The notes under the pieces: generated by a model | Database searches by the model: none | What the model saw: the letters and a program-made list of their open reading frames with translations, nothing else | Told to the model about the DNA's origin: nothing | Shown: one piece after another, positions 24,682 to 32,737 of the stretch | Position numbering within the stretch: position 1 is the stretch's first letter | How the letters are laid out: every line of letters begins with the position of its first letter | Translations under genes and position numbers: made by a program | IMG/VR virus record: IMGVR_UViG_3300044638_002440 | Location: 1 to 35,756 of that record | Length of the DNA stretch: 35,756 nt | Direction: 5' to 3' (one strand) | Origin: a virus

Positions 24682-24791
24682 TTAACACTCCATGAGCCAA
24701 CCTTCGCGCAAGAGAGCCTATCGGTGTTCTCTGCCTACGATCTGGTATTCAGGCTGTTACTAACAATCCGGATTCCTCCGGTTCCGGTGCG
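24682..24791. other. 110-nt intergenic gap with a short inverted repeat
   Basis: This is the longest gap inside the head module. It holds a small inverted repeat (CCGGA ... TCCGG, 10-nt loop, 24,767-24,786) on the minus strand, just after the end of the 66-aa gene. No T run follows and no ORF of useful length is seen. It could be a weak terminator or a processing hairpin that separates portal-side and scaffold/capsid expression. Confidence 0.4.
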
Positions 24792-24992
24792 CTAGGGTTT
24801 CCTAGCACACATCTGCACGACATCACGCAATGCTTGGCAGTAGCCTTGCAGCTTGTGAGACTGGAGCGCCACCGTAGCGTCTTCCAGTTCAACAAGCCGC
24901 GCATCGCGCAATCCCGTTAGATGCGAAACGAAAAGCTGAAAGTCTGAGTCGGCACTCAGACGGTTCAGCGCCTCTCTAGTTCTTTGATCCAT
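24792..24992 (-). CDS. Small conserved head-module protein (66 aa)
   Basis: 66 aa, highly helical: MDQRTREALNRLSADSDFQLFV, then LRDARLVELEDATVALQSHKLQGYCQALRDVV. Two-helix proteins of this size and style recur between portal and scaffold in many phages (often ending in a GRxQALxELL-like helix), with no known activity. It overlaps its upstream neighbour by 1 nt. It may be a portal- or scaffold-associated accessory. Confidence 0.72.
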   Translation of the reverse strand: MDQRTREALNRLSADSDFQLFVSHLTGLRDARLVELEDATVALQSHKLQGYCQALRDVVQMCARKP

Positions 24993-25327
24993 TAGAAGCT
25001 GGGCGTGCCCTTCTTGAAGGACTGACGCTGCCAGCCAAAGCGGTCGTACTGCTTCGGCATCTCGCCGATCATGCCGCCGTTAGCAAATCCACGGACTTCT
25101 TCATCCTGCGGGTTTTGCATTGACACAGCATCTCCAGCGGCAGCGCCTTCCGCCATCGCGGTCTTGGCGACAGCAGCAGGCTGGTTTGCGCTGTCATCCT
25201 TCTTCTTTCCAAGGATGGCCTGCATCATTTCGCGGTCTTCCTTCCGCTCAGCCTTGGCTTCCTGCTGCTGCTTGTATCCAACGTAGCCGCCAAGCAAGCC
25301 TGCGGCGAAATTTCCTACTTTGCTCAT
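24992..25327 (-). CDS. Hypothetical head-module protein (111 aa)
   Basis: 111 aa. The N-terminus is a Gly-rich hydrophobic segment (NFAAGLLGGYVGY), followed by a Lys/Glu/Gln coiled coil (about 20-45), an Ala-rich linker, and a C-terminal part with FANGGMIGEMPKQYDRFGWQRQSF. That last motif is common in small structural proteins of podovirus-like phages. Its start overlaps the portal stop by 4 nt. A minor virion component is likely; the function is unknown. Confidence 0.68.
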   Translation of the reverse strand: MSKVGNFAAGLLGGYVGYKQQQEAKAERKEDREMMQAILGKKKDDSANQPAAVAKTAMAEGAAAGDAVSMQNPQDEEVRGFANGGMIGEMPKQYDRFGWQRQSFKKGTPSF

Positions 25328-27261
25328 TGCATCATTCCTTGGGGTGGGAGTTGTTCGGGCTGGGCGGGTTGCGGTTGCTGCTGAGCAGCCATCTCACTCA
25401 GCATCTTCTGAGCTTCCATGACCTTCTCAGGGTCAGGGATGATCTTGTCGATATCCATGTTCAGAGCCTTGGCCGCCTCGCGGAGCAGCATTGCGCGTCC
25501 GCTTGGCCCCATGATCTGAATGTCTACCGGGTTGGATGTCAGCTGCAGGAATTCGTTCCGGCGCTGCTGGACAGACTCCTTGAGCAGCGTGCCGACAACT
25601 CCGGCAGGGACGATCTGCATATCGCCCTTAATCGAATGGTCGTCGTCGTAGATCATCAAGTGATCGTACAAGCGATGAATGACATCAGTGGTCGCAGCAT
25701 CGAGCGATAGGATAGCCTGCTTAATTCCTTTCGCGGCATTCTCCATCAGCATCGAAAGGCCAGACGCAGTGCGTCCTGCACCAGACGCCTGACCGCTTCC
25801 GTAGATGTAGTTCGGCACGCCAGTCACTTCGTCAGCGATGCGCTGGAAGTACTGGTACACCGCAAGCAATGCATCCGCATTCATGCTGGGCTGGTAGAAG
25901 CGAACAGCCGGCTGACCGCCACCGGTTCGGTCTGACGTCGTCTGCCAGATCTTCCACGGGTACATCTTGGTCAGGTCTTCGCCGTCAGGCAGGCGGTCGA
26001 CAGAGATCTCGACCTGCGGCCCGGAGGCAATGCCCATGTTGTTCGCCAGCGCACGAGCGGCGGCATTACACACAGTCTGGATGTCGGTCATCATCTCAGG
26101 CAGGGCCAGACCCCAGAACGCGCCGGGGATCGACTCCCAAGACGCCTTCGAGTACGGGCGACGGTCAAGCGGGTCAGGATTCCTGACGCACTTGATCACA
26201 TAGCTGCCGACCATCCACACGTTGACTTCATATTCGCGGTGATCTTCAACATCGGACATGCCCCACTCGCGGAGCATGTAGCCGGAGACAGACCCCCAGA
26301 ACTCCACGCCCTCGATCAGCTCAGTGCCGACCAGCGTGTTGTTGCGACCTTCGAGCAGGTTGCGCTCAGTGTCTGACTGCACCAGCTCGCGAAGTCCTGA
26401 GCGGCCATACAGGCGCAGGACTTCATCAATGGCACCCTGATCGAACGAAGGAGTACTACGCAGCACTTCGATGTCCGCACGAGTCATCTGATGGCGATGG
26501 ATCAGGTAGCCGTCTTGGCAGGTTGTCGCGTTCGGCGAGGGGAAGATGTCGTAGGGCGAGACGCGCTCGAAGTCCTCGACGATCGTCTCCTCGACCTTGG
26601 GCGTCCAGTTGGAACCCCACTTCATGACCTTCTTCGTACGAATCATCGGGCCTTTGATGAAGGCGCACGGGAACGTAACGAAGTCGTAGATGATCTCGCT
26701 GAGCGTGCTGTCGAACTTGGCGTCCTGCATCTTGTCGAGGATGCGGCGCTCCATCTTCATCGAAGCGTCCTTGGCATGTTCCATCAGGCGCTTCTTCACT
26801 TCCGCATGGATCTCTTCCATGCGCTTCTCGATGCTCTGCGGGTTCACGCCAATGCCGGCGCTCTGAACCTGATCGGCCTCGATAGTGACGGCCTCGATGA
26901 TCTCGTTACGTAGGACATCCGGAACTTCAGGCTCAGCAGTGGGCTTGAGGCTCCACGACTTCTCGCCAGTCGAAAGCATGACGTCCTTGATCCAGCTCTC
27001 AGCAGCACGGCACTTGATATCCGTGAGCATCATGAAAATATCTGAGCCGCCAGTGTCGCGGATCATTGCGAGCTTGTCAGGATCGTAAACGCCACGGCGC
27101 TGACGCTCTGCGCGGAGCAAGCGCTCCGTCACGTCAGACTTCGCGGTCTTTGCTTCCTCATAGCAACGACGGACGTAGGCTGAAAGCGACAACACGACCG
27201 GCTCCTCAAGGATGACCGAGTCCTCTTGCGCTTTTTGTAACTTGACCGATTTAAGTGCCAT
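25324..27261 (-). CDS. Portal protein (645 aa)
   Basis: 645 aa, the right size for portals of short-tailed phages. It is placed directly after the large terminase. Landmarks: an N-terminal helical region with YVRRCYEEAKTAKSDVTERLLRAERQRRGVYDPDK; a region with IDVMLSTGEKSW-like stem elements; then GVEFWGSVSGYMLREWG; and a conserved central part IPGAFWGLALPEMMTDIQTVCNAAARALANNMGIASGP. Portals of this family have the helix-rich stretch VTGVPNYIYGSGQASGAGRTASGLSMLM, whose GAGRTASGLS portion is a strong signature. The C-terminus is Gln/Pro-rich. It should form the dodecameric DNA gate. Confidence 0.93.
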   Translation of the reverse strand: MALKSVKLQKAQEDSVILEEPVVLSLSAYVRRCYEEAKTAKSDVTERLLRAERQRRGVYDPDKLAMIRDTGGSDIFMMLTDIKCRAAESWIKDVMLSTGEKSWSLKPTAEPEVPDVLRNEIIEAVTIEADQVQSAGIGVNPQSIEKRMEEIHAEVKKRLMEHAKDASMKMERRILDKMQDAKFDSTLSEIIYDFVTFPCAFIKGPMIRTKKVMKWGSNWTPKVEETIVEDFERVSPYDIFPSPNATTCQDGYLIHRHQMTRADIEVLRSTPSFDQGAIDEVLRLYGRSGLRELVQSDTERNLLEGRNNTLVGTELIEGVEFWGSVSGYMLREWGMSDVEDHREYEVNVWMVGSYVIKCVRNPDPLDRRPYSKASWESIPGAFWGLALPEMMTDIQTVCNAAARALANNMGIASGPQVEISVDRLPDGEDLTKMYPWKIWQTTSDRTGGGQPAVRFYQPSMNADALLAVYQYFQRIADEVTGVPNYIYGSGQASGAGRTASGLSMLMENAAKGIKQAILSLDAATTDVIHRLYDHLMIYDDDHSIKGDMQIVPAGVVGTLLKESVQQRRNEFLQLTSNPVDIQIMGPSGRAMLLREAAKALNMDIDKIIPDPEKVMEAQKMLSEMAAQQQPQPAQPEQLPPQGMMQ

Positions 27262-27264
27262 GTT

Positions 27265-28707
27265 TTATACCCAACCGCCTGTGCTTGCTTCTCTGATAGG
27301 TTTGCGTCGAACGGGGTTCATCTCGTGCCTCATGTGCAGACACCCGTATTGCAGGGCGTCGTGAACGTGAGAAAACTTGTCCTTAACCGGACGATCCTTG
27401 AACTTCGTTGTGCCTGACGCACGAATGCGCTCGTACCGATAGCCGCCATTGAATCCTTTTCTCAGCATCTTGCAGTCAGGGCCAAGGATAAACCCCGGCC
27501 CACTGGAAGAGAGACGCTGAAGAAAAAAGGCCACGCTTTCGCGTCTGGCCAAAAACTCGTTTGTCGGCGCTGGTTCGCAGATCAGTCCCATTGAGAGAAG
27601 CTCCTGCATGCAGGTCTTCTCGTCAGTCTGTGCGCGAATGTTTCCCGCCGGATCACCCACAGCCTCGATCCGATGGCGAGAGTACTTCTGAAGAATGAAA
27701 GGCCTGACAACTTCTGAGTAGAACTGGCGGATGCCCATGTCCTCAGAGACTAGCTCATCAAGGATGAGAAGCTGTCCCTTTGGAGACATCTGCAAGAACA
27801 CACATGCGGGGGTCAAGCCAAAGTCAAACGACAGGATTACCGGCATACCATCGACCGGCATAAGCGAATTGCTACTAAAGTGATCCTTGTCGTTCCACTC
27901 CGGATAGACGGGCTTACCGTCCATCGTAGTGCCGTAATCCCCAAGCAGGAAGACCTTGATCCAGTCTTCGGTTTTGCCAGCCACCTGATTCAGGTAGTAC
28001 TGGTAACCAAGGCTATGGTTCTGGATGTTCTCCGCTCTTGGGTTTGGGATGTACTCCATGTGGGTATCGGACTTTTCGTCCAGATCCTGCATGAGGCCTC
28101 CCGGCTGGCGGAAGAATTTGTAGCCCTTCGGCCTGTCTTCTTCTGCCAGCTTATACCACCAAGAATCATCGTCCGGTGGGTTGGTATCCATGATCACGCC
28201 AGTCCATGACGGGCCGCCGACGCGCTTGGACGGGTAACGACCAATACGCTGCGTACACATGTCGAGGACTGACTTGTCCATCTCAGAGGCTTCGTTGATC
28301 CACGCGCCTGTGAGTTCGAGCGACCGAAGCTTGTTCACGTCTTCAGGTCTGTCGATAGCGATGAAGAGAACTTCGATCTCAACCCCAGTGCCGTCACCGA
28401 TGTTGTCGATGGCGATCGTTGAGGTGATCGGCGTATCCCACTTCATCACAGCAATATCCTTCATCCAGTCCATCCACGTTTTGATCGTGGTCGACTTGAG
28501 TTCAGGATACGTGTTACGCAGCGCAGCCCATCGTGAGCGGCGGATCTTGTCCGGCCCCGGTTGCTGTTGCACGCCGCGGATGAGGATCTCGTAGCAGCAT
28601 GCGGTGGACTTGCCAGAGCCTACTGGCCCCATAAGGCCGCGTACGAATGAGCCATCCAGATGGAAGGACTCACACGCCGGCCCCGGCGGGTAGTACTGGA
28701 CTTCCAT
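27265..28707 (-). CDS. Terminase large subunit (ATPase-nuclease, 480 aa)
   Basis: 480 aa. The Walker A motif is GPVGSGKS (residues 27-34). The Walker B region is LTGAWINEASEM (about 132-143), with Glu as likely catalytic residue. A motif III-like segment reads GVIMDTNPPDDDSW. The C-terminal RNase H-like nuclease has acidic motifs ILSFDFGLTP (about 293), AVGDPAG (about 351) and HVHDALQYG (about 445). The enzyme packages DNA into the procapsid through the portal and cuts the concatemer. Its gene overlaps the upstream 103-aa gene by 1 nt and is followed by the portal gene after 3 nt. The small subunit lies about 5 kb upstream with the lysis genes in between, an uncommon separation. Confidence 0.95.
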   Translation of the reverse strand: MEVQYYPPGPACESFHLDGSFVRGLMGPVGSGKSTACCYEILIRGVQQQPGPDKIRRSRWAALRNTYPELKSTTIKTWMDWMKDIAVMKWDTPITSTIAIDNIGDGTGVEIEVLFIAIDRPEDVNKLRSLELTGAWINEASEMDKSVLDMCTQRIGRYPSKRVGGPSWTGVIMDTNPPDDDSWWYKLAEEDRPKGYKFFRQPGGLMQDLDEKSDTHMEYIPNPRAENIQNHSLGYQYYLNQVAGKTEDWIKVFLLGDYGTTMDGKPVYPEWNDKDHFSSNSLMPVDGMPVILSFDFGLTPACVFLQMSPKGQLLILDELVSEDMGIRQFYSEVVRPFILQKYSRHRIEAVGDPAGNIRAQTDEKTCMQELLSMGLICEPAPTNEFLARRESVAFFLQRLSSSGPGFILGPDCKMLRKGFNGGYRYERIRASGTTKFKDRPVKDKFSHVHDALQYGCLHMRHEMNPVRRKPIREASTGGWV

Positions 28708-29018
28708 TACCAGAGTACTTTTCGTGCCCAGTAATTCGCTGAGAACTTGTCGTCCTTGGTCAGGTTGCCAGACTTGTCGCGGATGCCGGCAGAGCGTGCG
28801 CGGTAATTATCCCGTCGCTTCTCACTGCCGTGCTGCGTGTAGTCCTGCATGCCACGAAGGCCAAAGCGAACAAGCTTCACGTCCTCGCCTTTCTTGGCAA
28901 GAACCATCTTCTTCTCTTTGGCTCCAGACGGAGCATTGATCGGCTTATTGAATCCGGGGAACTTGTGGCCCCGATAAACAATCTTGCCATCCTCTCTTTT
29001 CACATCGCTGGCTTTCAT
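28707..29018 (-). CDS. Hypothetical conserved phage protein (103 aa)
   Basis: 103 aa, very basic. Two parts are seen: KIVYRGHKFPGFNKPINAPSG, and a second part with KMVLAKKGEDVKLVRFGLRGMQDYTQH, then RRDNYRARSAGIRDK and KFSANYWARKVLW. The second part looks like a short DUF5872-like module (K-G-----VRFG, then an R-rich turn, then SA-YW-RK-LW) found in phage and large-virus genomes. Its place just upstream of the large terminase suggests a packaging or capsid-associated role. The function is unknown. Confidence 0.75.
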   Translation of the reverse strand: MKASDVKREDGKIVYRGHKFPGFNKPINAPSGAKEKKMVLAKKGEDVKLVRFGLRGMQDYTQHGSEKRRDNYRARSAGIRDKSGNLTKDDKFSANYWARKVLW

Positions 29019-29039
29019 AAGTGCCTCCTTATTAAAGCG

Positions 29040-29627
29040 TTACCCAAGGCCAAGTGCTTGCTTCAAGGGCTGGTTGTTGGAAGCATAAGCTAACCAAGCA
29101 AGCATCCCGTAAACTCCGCCTACGAAAATAATCAGTGACACGACAACAGCAAGAATAACTTCGTTCCTTTCGTCTTTCTTACGCTTCTCTCGAACGATCC
29201 TTAGCTGCTCTTGCTTGATCTTCTCATTCTGCTCTTTGCGTGCGCGGTCGTATTCTGCACGCTCAGACTGGGACATAGACCAGTACATAGCATGCTCTTC
29301 TTCGCGCTGCTTCTCGCGGATGAGAGCTGCTTTCATTGCAGCAGTCGCGGCGCTTGTCTTTGTGTTGTAGTCGATTACAGCCGAATTGACTTCGCGGGTT
29401 GTAACGACTTTCGTAACACGATCTTTTGTGAGCTGCGGCTTCAGCGCTGCTTCGTCGCGCTTCTTCTGCCTTACGGCAGCTTCTTTCGCGGCAATAGCAC
29501 GGGCGTCTTCAACAAGACCATAGGTCTCGTTCATCAAGCCACGAGCAGACTCCACCGTAGTCTTCGCAGCGGAGAGGGGGTTCGATACGGCGTTGGCCGC
29601 CTCTGCGATCTTATCTAGCTTGGACAT
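29040..29627 (-). CDS. C-terminally membrane-anchored coiled-coil protein of the lysis cassette (195 aa)
   Basis: 195 aa. Residues 1-150 are helical and rich in Ala, Lys, Glu and Arg, with a strong coiled coil (about 95-153). One transmembrane segment follows (about 157-182) and a short tail. No signal peptide or lipobox is seen, so the topology is a tail anchor with the long part in the cytoplasm. It overlaps the endolysin gene by 13 nt, so it belongs to the lysis cassette. It does not look like a classical Rz spanin, whose membrane anchor is N-terminal. It could be a lysis regulator or a membrane-bound virion assembly factor. Confidence 0.75.
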   Translation of the reverse strand: MSKLDKIAEAANAVSNPLSAAKTTVESARGLMNETYGLVEDARAIAAKEAAVRQKKRDEAALKPQLTKDRVTKVVTTREVNSAVIDYNTKTSAATAAMKAALIREKQREEEHAMYWSMSQSERAEYDRARKEQNEKIKQEQLRIVREKRKKDERNEVILAVVVSLIIFVGGVYGMLAWLAYASNNQPLKQALGLG

Positions 29628-30130
29628 GAGAGGTACAAAGCCTGTTCGTCTCTGCGCCTCTTCAGAAGTCCCGGTAACACACGACCACCGCCTTTAGTCC
29701 ATTTCATGAACTCTTCAGCGGCCCCCTCAAAGTCCCCACGATTGTTCTTCATGCGAAGCCCACTTCGCTGAAGATTGCCTAATCCTACATTGAATGCAAA
29801 AGAGACAAGACTTTCAAACCGTCCTTGATTGCTAAGAGAGTTAGGGCAAAGACGGGCCACTCCACGCTCAAAACGCATAAGGTCTTGAGAGAGGAGATCG
29901 TCCACTTCAGCAGCACTCCAGACACGATTGTCCTCCGGCAGTAAGGAAAATTCCTTACGCAGAATCATTGCGGCGTTCTCCGGCGTTCTGAGCATCGGAA
30001 GCTTAGTCTGCTGCGGATACAAGAGATGGCCAACGCCGACAGTCCACAAGTGCGCGGGGCATAGGTACGGTCTGTACTTTACGCCCTCGTGGTGCTTGAT
30101 GACTTTAATTGCGGCTGGGCCGATCTTCAT
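29615..30130 (-). CDS. Endolysin, GH24 lysozyme (T4-type muramidase)
   Basis: 171 aa, phage lysozyme fold (GH24) that cuts the beta-1,4 bond between MurNAc and GlcNAc. The active-site segment reads E15, then Cys24, then Thr30 before VGVGH, so the triad is E-8aa-C-5aa-T. In T4 lysozyme the middle residue is Asp20. Cys at this place is known in some phage lysozymes. Further landmarks are LVSFAFNVGLGNL and a C-terminal WTKGGGRVLPGLLKRRRDEQALYL. There is no signal peptide or SAR segment, so it must wait in the cytoplasm for a holin. Its ATG overlaps the stop of the 29-aa micro-ORF (ATGA). Confidence 0.93.
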   Translation of the reverse strand: MKIGPAAIKVIKHHEGVKYRPYLCPAHLWTVGVGHLLYPQQTKLPMLRTPENAAMILRKEFSLLPEDNRVWSAAEVDDLLSQDLMRFERGVARLCPNSLSNQGRFESLVSFAFNVGLGNLQRSGLRMKNNRGDFEGAAEEFMKWTKGGGRVLPGLLKRRRDEQALYLSCPS

Positions 30131-30216
30131 TGCCAGTCCTTCCAGACTTCTTCAGAGATCTCAGAGTCGGAATCCTCGAAGTATGGCAGCAGCCATATCA
30201 GAAGGAGGAGGTGCAT
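30127..30216 (-). CDS. Putative 29-aa membrane micro-protein in the lysis cassette
   Basis: An ATG 2 nt after the holin stop (TAACGATG) opens a 29-codon frame whose TGA overlaps the endolysin ATG. It fills the whole gap between the two genes. The peptide starts with a Leu/Ile/Trp-rich segment (MHLLLLIWLLPYF) long enough for a short membrane helix or signal-like anchor. A strongly acidic tail follows. The ribosome-binding site is weak, and translation would rely on coupling to the holin. It may be a lysis regulator or a device that couples endolysin translation, or it may be untranslated. Confidence 0.45.
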   Translation of the reverse strand: MHLLLLIWLLPYFEDSDSEISEEVWKDWQ

Positions 30217-30218
30217 CG

Positions 30219-30704
30219 TTACTTCTTGGAGAAAGCTTGCGTGCCGAACCAGAATGCAATCACGCTAGACCAGATGATCTGGGTGTCTTCGTCCCACATG
30301 TAGTCGAGCATGATCTGGAAGTCAGTGCCCATACGCCATGCGTACACAAAGCCAGCGATGTCAACGAACACGAGCAGCAAGAACATCCCGTAAGTAATCA
30401 CGGGTCGAACACTCGCACGCAGGTTGATCACCCACTGCGAGGCTCCCTTGCCGATCTCCATGTCGTGCTGGTAAAGCGCACTGCGCTCTTCCATCGCAGT
30501 CTGAAGAGAGACTTGCTCAAGCTTGATCTCCTCGACCTTTGCCTGAGCAAGATACCCGCGCTCGACAAGCGCAAGCTCTTTCTCTTTCTGAGCGTTCATC
30601 ATCGCAAGCTCGTGCTTCTTGTCCTGACGATCTTGGAAAATGGACAGCAACTTCGGAAGGCCGCCGGCCAAGAACGAAGTCAGCGTAGAAATCAGAGTCA
30701 TCAT
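30219..30704 (-). CDS. GTA-type holin (3TM family)
   Basis: 161 aa. The N-terminal hydrophobic segment (about 4-23, LISTLTSFLAGGLPKLLSIF) is followed by a charged helix (about 24-78, with Lys/Glu/Gln). Then comes the family motif WVINLRASVRPVITYG (about 91-106) with a long transmembrane segment (about 104-122) and a third hydrophobic segment (about 142-156). The RPxITY motif before the second membrane segment is a hallmark of the 3TM holins first described for gene-transfer agent release (GTA_holin_3TM). It should open the inner membrane for the endolysin. It overlaps its upstream neighbour by 4 nt. Confidence 0.85.
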   Translation of the reverse strand: MMTLISTLTSFLAGGLPKLLSIFQDRQDKKHELAMMNAQKEKELALVERGYLAQAKVEEIKLEQVSLQTAMEERSALYQHDMEIGKGASQWVINLRASVRPVITYGMFLLLVFVDIAGFVYAWRMGTDFQIMLDYMWDEDTQIIWSSVIAFWFGTQAFSKK

Positions 30705-31114
30705 TTGCTTGCCCTCACTACATCTTCGCCTTTGGTGACGGTCACATGATCGCCTTCCACGTCAACACGCATTGGCATCTCTTTGCGATCCAGCTTATCA
30801 AGCTTCGATATCAGCTCTTTGATAACGCCAAATTCAGGCTTCTCTTCTTTTTCATTCGCGCCTGCAATCCCATTCAGCATTGAAATCAATGCGGTAAGGG
30901 AAGCGCCAAGAAGTCCCATTACGGCGGCGATCTTGTCGGAGTCCAATGCAAGGCTAGATACAACTCCGATCACAACAATGACCGTTATGTATTTCAGGCC
31001 ATCCTTTCCAATAGCCTTGCCTGCCACATCTTTTGCAGAAGAGCCAGCTTCAAGGCGATTCAGTTCTGCCTGAACCTTTGCCTTGAACATTTCAATTTCG
31101 CTTGCCTCGCTCAT
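30701..31114 (-). CDS. Two-TM membrane protein, holin-like (137 aa)
   Basis: 137 aa. Two predicted membrane segments (about 41-57 and 63-86) are separated by a short turn (DSD). They are flanked by a charged N-terminal helix and a long hydrophilic C-terminal part (87-137). That shape fits class II holins or antiholins. It lies between a short membrane protein and the GTA-type holin, so it could be a second holin or an antagonist. No family signature is recognised. The start ATG lies 8 nt after the end of the upstream gene. Confidence 0.68.
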   Translation of the reverse strand: MSEASEIEMFKAKVQAELNRLEAGSSAKDVAGKAIGKDGLKYITVIVVIGVVSSLALDSDKIAAVMGLLGASLTALISMLNGIAGANEKEEKPEFGVIKELISKLDKLDRKEMPMRVDVEGDHVTVTKGEDVVRASK

Positions 31115-31121
31115 GATTGCC

Positions 31122-31355
31122 TCACTTGTCTGCCTTGTTCTCTAGCCGGTCGAAGATCTTTTCTAACATGCCTTTCAATTCACGGATGTCTTCGCGGTAG
31201 TCATCTTTAGCGACGTAGTGCCTTGGGATATCCTCCCTCAGCTTTGCAACATCCGTTTTAAGATCACTCACCGCAGACCAGAGTTCTCTAGCGAACCATC
31301 CCAAGCCTGTTGCTGACAGGCCAAGGACTACGTTAAAGACAGCTTGAAGTTCCAT
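31122..31355 (-). CDS. Small N-terminal TM / coiled-coil protein (77 aa)
   Basis: 77 aa. The N-terminal hydrophobic segment (about 5-22, AVFNVVLGLSATGLGWFA) is followed by a charged helix or coiled coil to the end, with LKTDVAKLRED and DIRELKGMLEKIFDRLENK. A one-TM anchor plus coiled coil is typical of DUF2730-like or holin-associated phage proteins. It heads the lysis cassette, starting at the last base of the metallophosphoesterase stop. Its role may be holin regulation. The identity is uncertain. Confidence 0.7.
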   Translation of the reverse strand: MELQAVFNVVLGLSATGLGWFARELWSAVSDLKTDVAKLREDIPRHYVAKDDYREDIRELKGMLEKIFDRLENKADK

Positions 31356-32431
31356 TATTTCTTCTTCCGCAAGAAGTTAAGGTAGTTGACTCCTTCCTCC
31401 GGTTCCCAGAAGACCTTGATCAGGTCTGGGTGCGAATTCGGAAGGGATGGGTTGATCACAGTCAGCGCACAAGGACTGAGCGTATTGTCCCTGAAGCCGC
31501 GCTCCTTTGCGAAACGGTCGTAGATCTTGTAGCTCGAAACCTTCAGTGCATGCATCGTGATCCCGCTGATGGGGTCTTTCAGCACTGAGTACGCCGACTC
31601 GTGTTTATGTCCGGCGACGTACAGGTGATCTCGCGTGCCCATGATCGCGGCCTTCATCGGCCCGTGGGCAGGATTCCATATCGAGGAGCCGACATGATCG
31701 TGGCGTGCGTTCACACGCACCTCTTGCCCATTTGGAAACCTCAAGGCTATGCGTGCCTCTGAGGATTTGTACAAGGCGTTTTGCTGCTTTGCGATCCACT
31801 TCAGCGGGTCTCCAGCGCCAGACCACAGGTCGTGGTTTCCTCCAATCATGTACAGCCAGTCGCAGCGTCCGACGAACCATTCCGCCAGACGCCATGCCTG
31901 CGCCGCTGACGTAGCCTGCTCGCCGTACAACCGGGCCAACCGGCCCGTCCAGTTGTTCAGGGTGTCGCCCACGTTGCAGGCAAACAACCCCGGCGTGTCC
32001 GACACCAGCTTGGTGTGGCGCTCCAAGGCGGCAATGTCCGTGCCGTCGTCGTCGACGTGCGGGTCACCGAAGTGCAGGAGGCCTACCGCGCCATCGATCT
32101 TGATCTTGACCGGGATGAGCTTGGCCGCCTCTTCATGGCTCTTCTTGGCAGCGAACTGCTGCTTGCGGATCTTGACCAGCTCCTCCACGGAGACGTCGTC
32201 ATCCGGAAGCTCCTTGATCTCGAACTGCTGCTTTTTGTCCGCGAAGTAACGGGTCTGAGAACCGATCGGGTAAGACGTGTCAGGGATGTTCACCCCCATC
32301 GCCTTCAGCCTGCCCACATGCATGAGCAGGTTCCTGACAGAGATCCCCAGCTCAAGAGCAGTCTCAGATCTCACATACCGGTTGCGCTCAAGAGAAGCCA
32401 ACAGCTCCTCATCACTAAATTTTCTAACCAT
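31355..32431 (-). CDS. HTH plus calcineurin-like metallophosphoesterase (358 aa)
   Basis: 358 aa. Residues 1-50 form a helix-turn-helix (LLASLERNRYVRSETALELGISVRNLLMHV). Residues 115-300 are a metallophosphoesterase. It has the full set of metal-binding motifs: GDPHVD (D123, H125), NVGDTLN (D156), GGNHD (N199, H200, D201), HDH (H244, H246) and GHKH (H275, H277). All metal ligands seem present, so it should be active. Known relatives cut phosphodiesters in nucleotides or nucleic acids. The DNA-binding domain suggests a nuclease or a DNA-end processing enzyme near packaging. The substrate is not known. Confidence 0.85.
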   Translation of the reverse strand: MVRKFSDEELLASLERNRYVRSETALELGISVRNLLMHVGRLKAMGVNIPDTSYPIGSQTRYFADKKQQFEIKELPDDDVSVEELVKIRKQQFAAKKSHEEAAKLIPVKIKIDGAVGLLHFGDPHVDDDGTDIAALERHTKLVSDTPGLFACNVGDTLNNWTGRLARLYGEQATSAAQAWRLAEWFVGRCDWLYMIGGNHDLWSGAGDPLKWIAKQQNALYKSSEARIALRFPNGQEVRVNARHDHVGSSIWNPAHGPMKAAIMGTRDHLYVAGHKHESAYSVLKDPISGITMHALKVSSYKIYDRFAKERGFRDNTLSPCALTVINPSLPNSHPDLIKVFWEPEEGVNYLNFLRKKK

Positions 32432-32434
32432 GCC

Positions 32435-32737
32435 TCATTTGCCCTTTTTGTTGTTCGGATACACAGCTGTCTTAACAGCCTGATGGAACAGTCCTGCGAC
32501 CATGTCCACCAGCTCCTCATCGTCAGACAGCTTCGTCCTGCCGATCGTGTGAAGGATGCAATGCACCAGCTCGTGGAAGTACGTGTGTTCCATCAGCTGC
32601 TGGCTAGTCTTCAGTAGCTTGATGCTGTGCCGGGAGGGGTCATACAGACCAACCGCCCCCTCGTGCTGCCACTCCTCTTCACTGAGGATCTCGACAGTCA
32701 CGGTACACCCCATGATCGAAAACTCTTTCGGAATCAT
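32435..32737 (-). CDS. Small zinc metallopeptidase-like protein (100 aa)
   Basis: 100 aa. The motif HELVH (residues 55-59) lies in a helix after TYF and is followed by a third acidic ligand candidate in DDEELVD (about 72-77). This is the gluzincin-like ImmA/IrrE or SprT-like pattern, here in a very short form. The N-terminal part is beta-rich (FSIMGCTVTVEIL). Such small HExxH proteins recur beside terminase genes in phages; their substrate is unknown. It ends 3 nt before the metallophosphoesterase gene, so the two are probably co-expressed. Confidence 0.8.
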   Translation of the reverse strand: MIPKEFSIMGCTVTVEILSEEEWQHEGAVGLYDPSRHSIKLLKTSQQLMEHTYFHELVHCILHTIGRTKLSDDEELVDMVAGLFHQAVKTAVYPNNKKGK

